Part shown: positions 59,894 to 64,000 of the stretch, piece by piece
Layout of the letters: each line of letters starts with the position of its first letter
How positions within the stretch are numbered: the first letter of the stretch is position 1
From: JALZCH01 sp036387135
GTDB taxonomy: Bacteria > Acidobacteriota > Blastocatellia > Pyrinomonadales > Pyrinomonadaceae
Length of the DNA: 64,000 bases
Assembly: GCA_036387135.1 (NCBI GenBank)
Contig: DASVUH010000016.1
Span: 141,132 to 205,131, forward strand
Direction of reading: 5' to 3'
Translations under genes and position numbers: made by a program
Notes under the pieces: generated by a model
Told to the model about the DNA's origin: nothing
Databases searched by the model: none
The model's input: only the letters and a program-made list of their open reading frames with translations

Positions 59894-62185
59894 ATGAAGT
59901 TTTATTTATTTGCACTTTTTTTAGCTCTTTTATTTTTTACAAACAAAACGGCGGCACAGGATGAAGCGCGCGCAACTGTCTTGTGGCAGGTCAGCAAAAA
60001 TGATGTCACGGCAGCTTTGCCGAGCAATGCTTCGGAGCGAAATTTAACCGCGAAAGCAATAATTTCATTGAAAAACGTCGGGCGCGCCGCCGGAAATACG
60101 GTAACTTTTAGAATCAATCCAAAAGCCGAAGTGATCGGCGTTAAAGTCGGAACGGGCAATGCGGATTTTAGAAAAATCGCTGATGATAAGCTCGGCTCGC
60201 TTCAAAGATTTTCGGTTACATTGCCGACACCCGTCCAACCAAATGAATCCGCATCTGTTTCGGTCGAATACCGTTTGAAAATTGACGAAAACTCCGGTTT
60301 GAATGCGATTTCGCCGGTTGGTTCGCAATTTTTGCCGTTGTCCGTTTGGATTCCGACGCCGAATAATCCATACGGTCCGCGCGGCGGCGATTTTGCGCCT
60401 TATAGCTTAAATGTCACCGCGCCTTCGGGCGAAATTGTTGTTTCCGGCGGTAAAGCGAGCGGCGCAAATTTCAATCAAACTTTATCCGGTCAGCCTTTTT
60501 TTGTCACCGGAAGCTGGGATGCAATTGAAAATGCGAACGGAGTTTCGATTTATCTGCCCAAAGGCGCGAGCGCGGAAGAGAGAAAACGAGCCGAAGACGT
60601 AGCGGCTTTTGTTGGAGGTGCGAGAGATTTTGCGGTAGGTTTGTTTGGAAGTGCCACTGACGCTCCAATAAAAGTTGTTTCCGTTTATCGAGGCGCGGGG
60701 TTCGCCGACGGCGGAACTATTTTAGTTGATCCGGCGATTTTTCGGCGACAAAAATTGGATTCGCAAACCGCAATGCTGCTCGCCGAATCGGTTGCTAAAA
60801 TTTGGATGGGAAATATGATTCCTCTGCGCGCCGAAGGTCAAGGCGTTTTACGCGAAGGATTTTCGCAATTTCTGGCGACCAAATTTCTTGAAAAACAGTT
60901 TGGCAAAGAAACGGCTGACATTGAAAAATTAAGACAAAGAACTGTTTATGCGGCAATTGCCCAGCGCGATGCTCCGCTCGCTTTGACAAGTCCGCTCGAT
61001 GACACTTATTTTGCGTCGGTTTCAAATAAAGGCGCGATGATTTGGCGTCTGGTCAATGACAGTTTAGGTGAGGAAAAGTTTTGGAGCGCGGTTAAAAGAT
61101 ATTTTCAGACAAAACCCGAATCTTTAACTCTAAATGATTTCAAACAACAGTTTGTGGACGCACAAAACCCGCTCGTCGCGCAGTTGTTCGATTATGGAAT
61201 GAATCAGCCGACCGATTTGGATTTGTTGATCGGATTGCCCCAGCTCAAAGGGAATCAGACAACCGTTGCTTTGAGAAATACAGGTTCGTTCGATGCGGTT
61301 GTCAATGTTTTGGCAATAACCGAAACAGGCGAAAGGAAAACCGCAAAAGCTTCAATCGGCGCAAAGGGGTTTGGCGAAGCGTCGTTTAATACGACGGGCA
61401 AAATAGTTCGAGTTGAAGTTGACCCGGAAAAATTATATCCGCAGCTTGATTATTCAAACGACGTTGCCCCGCGCGAAATAACCGGAAATGATTTACTCGC
61501 AGCAGTAATTCAATCATTCAACCGTCAGGAATTTGCCAAAGCCGAGTCCAGCGCGCGCAGTGTTTTGCGGTTTTATCCTAATTTTGACGAAACCAGAACC
61601 TGGCTCGGTCGTTCTCTTTTGGAACAAAATAAATTAGATGAAGCCGAAAAAGAATTAAACGCGGCTTTAAATGCGAAATTGCCGTCAGCGAAAACTCTGG
61701 CGTGGGCTAACATCGGTTTGGGAGAAGTTTCGGCAAGACGCAATCAGAATGCGCAAGCGGTTAAATATTTTGATGAAGCTGTCAAAGCTGATGTCGAATA
61801 TGCCTCAAACCTCACAGCGCGAAACGGGCGTTTGAAAGCTGAATCTGCGGCAAATTTAAATAAACCGCAGGATGAAGCCGCCAAAACATTTTTTTCGGCA
61901 TTCGACGGCGCGGTAGTTTCAAAACAAAAAGCTCAACTCGATGGATTAATCGTTCCGGGCGAGCTAACAAAATTTGCAAGAGGGATCGCTGCAAGCCAGC
62001 CCGAAACGTGGCAAACCAGAGTTGTAAGAACCGAAGCGGTCAATGCTAATCGTATGGCTGTGGAGGTTAATTTGAATGCCAAAGTTCTTAATAAAGAGCC
62101 GCAAAGCGGAACGGCATTGTTCATTTTGGCGCGAACTGCGAACGGTTGGAAATTAGCTGCGGTTGATTTATTTGAAGTGAGATGA
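59894..62185 (+). CDS. Exported M1-peptidase-like protein with lost zinc site and C-terminal TPRs
   Basis: 763 residues. Signal peptide (LFALFLALLFFTNKTAA-QD). The N-terminal half resembles the M1 aminopeptidase beta domain (VEYRLKIDEN and WIPTPNNPYGPRGG). Where M1 enzymes have HExxH-x18-E, this reads LLAESVAKIWMGN (about 295-307), then REGFSQFLATKF near 320. Both zinc histidines are missing (Ala and Lys) while the distal Glu remains, so it is probably not a peptidase. TPR-like repeats follow (about 545-660), then a small C-terminal domain. It overlaps kdsC by 4 bases, which places it in the KDO operon. Confidence 0.82.
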   Translation: MKFYLFALFLALLFFTNKTAAQDEARATVLWQVSKNDVTAALPSNASERNLTAKAIISLKNVGRAAGNTVTFRINPKAEVIGVKVGTGNADFRKIADDKLGSLQRFSVTLPTPVQPNESASVSVEYRLKIDENSGLNAISPVGSQFLPLSVWIPTPNNPYGPRGGDFAPYSLNVTAPSGEIVVSGGKASGANFNQTLSGQPFFVTGSWDAIENANGVSIYLPKGASAEERKRAEDVAAFVGGARDFAVGLFGSATDAPIKVVSVYRGAGFADGGTILVDPAIFRRQKLDSQTAMLLAESVAKIWMGNMIPLRAEGQGVLREGFSQFLATKFLEKQFGKETADIEKLRQRTVYAAIAQRDAPLALTSPLDDTYFASVSNKGAMIWRLVNDSLGEEKFWSAVKRYFQTKPESLTLNDFKQQFVDAQNPLVAQLFDYGMNQPTDLDLLIGLPQLKGNQTTVALRNTGSFDAVVNVLAITETGERKTAKASIGAKGFGEASFNTTGKIVRVEVDPEKLYPQLDYSNDVAPREITGNDLLAAVIQSFNRQEFAKAESSARSVLRFYPNFDETRTWLGRSLLEQNKLDEAEKELNAALNAKLPSAKTLAWANIGLGEVSARRNQNAQAVKYFDEAVKADVEYASNLTARNGRLKAESAANLNKPQDEAAKTFFSAFDGAVVSKQKAQLDGLIVPGELTKFARGIAASQPETWQTRVVRTEAVNANRMAVEVNLNAKVLNKEPQSGTALFILARTANGWKLAAVDLFEVR

Positions 62186-62727
62186 ACAGCGACGACGTAA
62201 AACAAAGAGCCGCCCGCATAAAATTGTTGCTGATGGATTGCGACGGTGTGCTGACTGACGGACGAATTACACTTTTGATTGGCGGCGAAGAGCAAAAAAC
62301 TTTTCACGTCCGCGACGGTCACGGACTAGTTCTGCTGCACCGCGCCGGTTTGCGTTCGGGAATAATTTCCGGCAGAAGCTCGAGCTTGGTTGACCGGCGC
62401 GCCAAAGAACTCGGCATCGAATTTGTTAGACAGGGAACCTGGAACAAAATTAAAGATTTTGAAGAAATTTTGGGACAAGCCGGAACTGCCCTCGAAGAAA
62501 CGGCATTTGTCGGCGATGATGTCACCGACGTTCCATTAATGCTGCGAGTCGGTTTAGCAGTCGCCGTCGCCGACGCCGTCCCGGAAACAAAACAAGTTGC
62601 GCATTTAATTACGAAAGAAAACGGCGGCAATGGAGCGGTGCGCGAAGTGACCGATTTAATTTTGCAGGCACAAGGGCGTTGGCAAGAATTGATGAGCCGA
62701 TATTTTGATATAGAGCGGAAAATTTAG
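62182..62727 (+). CDS. kdsC: KDO 8-phosphate phosphatase
   Basis: 181 residues, HAD-type C0 phosphatase. Asp19 and Asp21 in LLMDCDGVLTDG, Ser/Gly in IISGRSSSLVD, Lys in WNKIKDF and FVGDDVTDVPLM form the catalytic set. It has no cap insertion, as KdsC requires; these enzymes act as tetramers. It dephosphorylates the KdsA product to KDO, the KdsB substrate, completing the pathway in this operon. The start overlaps the previous stop by 4 bases. Confidence 0.94.
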   Translation: MNSDDVKQRAARIKLLLMDCDGVLTDGRITLLIGGEEQKTFHVRDGHGLVLLHRAGLRSGIISGRSSSLVDRRAKELGIEFVRQGTWNKIKDFEEILGQAGTALEETAFVGDDVTDVPLMLRVGLAVAVADAVPETKQVAHLITKENGGNGAVREVTDLILQAQGRWQELMSRYFDIERKI

Positions 62728-62883
62728 CTTTTTACGGTAACAATATAAGATTAAACGCAAGGCTTGTTATCTGTAATATTCAAAAAAATGCTTTTCCTAA
62801 AGCAGCATTGATAATTAATATGCCCATAAAATATAGCTTGCTCGATAAAACTCAAACAGATTTGAAAATGTTGCATTTAACGG

Positions 62884-62912
62884 TTGACAGAAATAGATTG
62901 GTTTTGTACTCT
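62884..62912 (+). promoter_or_regulatory. Candidate promoter of the tRNA-Gly gene
   Basis: TTGACA (62884-62889), 17-base spacer, TACTCT (62907-62912), about 85 bases before the tRNA. The -35 is perfect, the -10 weak, the spacer the same length as in both rRNA promoters downstream. Confidence 0.55.
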
Positions 62913-62996
62913 GACAATTCGCTTATTGCTAGAGACTAAAGTTTCAGCAACTTTCTTTGTCAAAAAGGGAAATATAGCAGCTTTTGTGGGAAACCT

Positions 62997-63068
62997 GCGG
63001 GCGTAACTCAATGGTAGAGTGTCAGCTTCCCAAGCTGAAAGTTGCGAGTTCGAGCCTCGTCGCCCGCT
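62997..63068 (+). tRNA. tRNA-Gly (anticodon CCC)
   Basis: Acceptor arms GCGGGCG (62997-63003) and CGCCCGC (63061-63067) pair fully, with discriminator U at 63068. D arm ACTC/GAGT with GG in the loop, anticodon stem TCAGC/GCTGA around loop TTCCCAA (anticodon CCC, 63029-63031), and T arm GCGAG/CTCGT with TTCGAGC. No encoded CCA. It reads the GGG codon. It lies about 600 bases upstream of the 16S gene. Confidence 0.95.
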
Positions 63069-63112
63069 TTTAGAAAGCGAATGACGAAGATTGAAAATTT
63101 TTTTAAAGATGA

Positions 63113-63150
63113 GCAACTCAAAAAAGAGATTGCGATTCTAACTCGTTTCG
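63113..63150 (+). repeat. Leader direct repeat, copy 1
   Basis: 38 bases beginning GCAACTCAAAA and ending in TTTCG. Copy 2 lies at 63222-63259, 109 bases on; 31 of 38 positions agree. Its role is unknown. Confidence 0.7.
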
Positions 63151-63221
63151 TTTATGAAACGAACTCTTGATGCGATAATAAAAGGCATTAAGGGAAAGTT
63201 TTGAAAAAGTGTTTCAGGTGT

Positions 63222-63259
63222 GCAACTCAAAATTGAGTTTGTGCTTCTAACTTATTTCG
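63222..63259 (+). repeat. Leader direct repeat, copy 2
   Basis: Second copy of the 38-base segment at 63113-63150, differing at 7 positions. It lies 60 bases upstream of the first rRNA promoter. Confidence 0.7.
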
Positions 63260-63318
63260 CACACATTGCAAGCCGGTACAGTTCAATATTGATGAATTGA
63301 AAAAGTTTGAATAGGGCT

Positions 63319-63347
63319 TGACAAAGAGAAGCGAAAAAGGTAATCTC
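63319..63347 (+). promoter_or_regulatory. rRNA operon promoter P1
   Basis: TTGACA (63319-63324), 17-base spacer ending AAGG, TAATCT (63342-63347). Perfect -35 with moderate -10. Same design as P2, 177 bases downstream. Confidence 0.65.
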
Positions 63348-63495
63348 ATAATTTCGCGCTGAAGCAAAGCCGAGTTGAAAACGATAGCTATTGAAAGCGT
63401 CGGTCTCGTGCAAGCAGTAAGCAAGAGAGTTTTGAAAAAGAGTTTTGAAAAGTTAATCGCTGAAAGGCAATAATAAAATAGGTTGAGCGAGGCGC

Positions 63496-63524
63496 TTGAC
63501 AGCCGAAAGCGAATTTGGTAAATT
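63496..63524 (+). promoter_or_regulatory. rRNA operon promoter P2
   Basis: TTGACA (63496-63501), 17-base spacer, TAAATT (63519-63524). Its spacer resembles that of P1 (GCGAA, ending GG). Expected start near 63531, giving a leader of about 130 bases before 16S. Confidence 0.75.
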
Positions 63525-63661
63525 AGAAAATTGCCGCTTGATACAGGCGAGCAACAAAAAGATGTTTGAAAACTAGGCAAGCGTGATTATGTCGAAAGAC
63601 GTACACTTTTAACGTCAATATCGTAGTCTGAACAATTACGAAAAAAATAAAAGCTAGAGAT

Positions 63662-64000
<339 letters not shown>

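Larger units (their letters stand above)
63069..63661 (+). other. Long rRNA operon leader region without genes
   Basis: About 590 bases between the tRNA and mature 16S. It contains a duplicated 38-base segment, two tandem promoters and several GTTTTGAAAA motifs (near 63198, 63429 and 63441). No open frame with coding character. Probably the full control region of the rRNA operon. Confidence 0.75.

Noticed and set aside
63141..63163. Palindrome TTCGTTT-ATG-AAACGAA as a second site for the XRE protein
   Set aside because: It resembles GTTTCAT-N2-ATGAAAC only loosely and lies in the duplicated rRNA leader. Similarity is likely chance in AT-rich DNA.
63227..63580. 117-codon minus-strand frame in the rRNA leader
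   Set aside because: Overlaps both rRNA promoters and the repeat. No coding character.

Overview
The window is a chromosomal segment of an acidobacterium, most likely of class Blastocatellia (subdivision 4). This rests on the first 339 bases of a 16S rRNA gene at the right edge, whose start reads like that group, and on gene content typical of it: PD40/tricorn-type secreted proteins, lipid-A/KDO genes of a Gram-negative envelope, and many secreted proteases. The taxonomic call is inference from reading and was not searched. I see no transposase, integrase, prophage or CRISPR array. Base composition is fairly even, apart from an AT-rich two-gene patch at about 45.6-47.9 kb.

Layout. 0-9 kb: a cut gene end, an amidase, a very large mosaic secreted protein (CHRD, LamG, PD40, dockerin-like and cohesin-like parts), a small secreted protein, an esterase and a serine hydrolase. 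9-15 kb: a purine catabolism locus (guanine deaminase; xanthine dehydrogenase xdhA-xdhB-xdhC with overlapping ends) plus a small DMT-type membrane protein. 15-18.4 kb: a tricorn-like protease. 18.5-42 kb: nearly the whole kynurenine meta-cleavage pathway: cyclase-family formamidase candidate, kmo, kynU, ACMS decarboxylase, 3-hydroxyanthranilate dioxygenase, 2-aminomuconate deaminase and 2-aminomuconate semialdehyde dehydrogenase. All are on the minus strand but scattered among unrelated small genes (GNATs, nucleotidyltransferases, DUF1003, DUF1697, DUF4037). Tryptophan 2,3-dioxygenase and the steps after 4-oxalocrotonate are not in the window. ACMS decarboxylase points to catabolism rather than NAD synthesis.

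Inside that stretch, 32.3-36.4 kb on the plus strand, lies a compact operon of patatin-like phospholipase, phospholipase D-like protein and GH19 muramidase/chitinase, closed by a strong terminator: a three-enzyme lytic cassette of unknown role. 42-48 kb holds a GAF protein with a small subtilisin, a CtpA-type protease, and the AT-rich pair ending in a matrixin-like EF-hand metalloprotease. 48-49 kb holds two VOC proteins.

49.1-51.8 kb is the part I find most interesting: a SWIM zinc finger fused to a Rad52/DdrA-like annealing domain, transcribed divergently from an XRE repressor that is followed by an ImmA/IrrE-type metallopeptidase. A palindrome sits directly downstream of the -10 box of the Rad52-like gene. 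This has the logic of the Deinococcus DdrO/IrrE radiation-desiccation response. An RsbU-like PP2C phosphatase follows.

53-55.6 kb: FecR-domain protein and CPBP protease. 55.7-62.7 kb: a KDO synthesis operon (kdsB, membrane protein, pyrG, GNAT, kdsA, a zinc-site-degenerate M1-like/TPR protein, kdsC) in which pyrG supplies the CTP that KdsB consumes. 62.9-64 kb: tRNA-Gly(CCC), a long leader with a duplicated segment and two tandem promoters, and the start of 16S rRNA.
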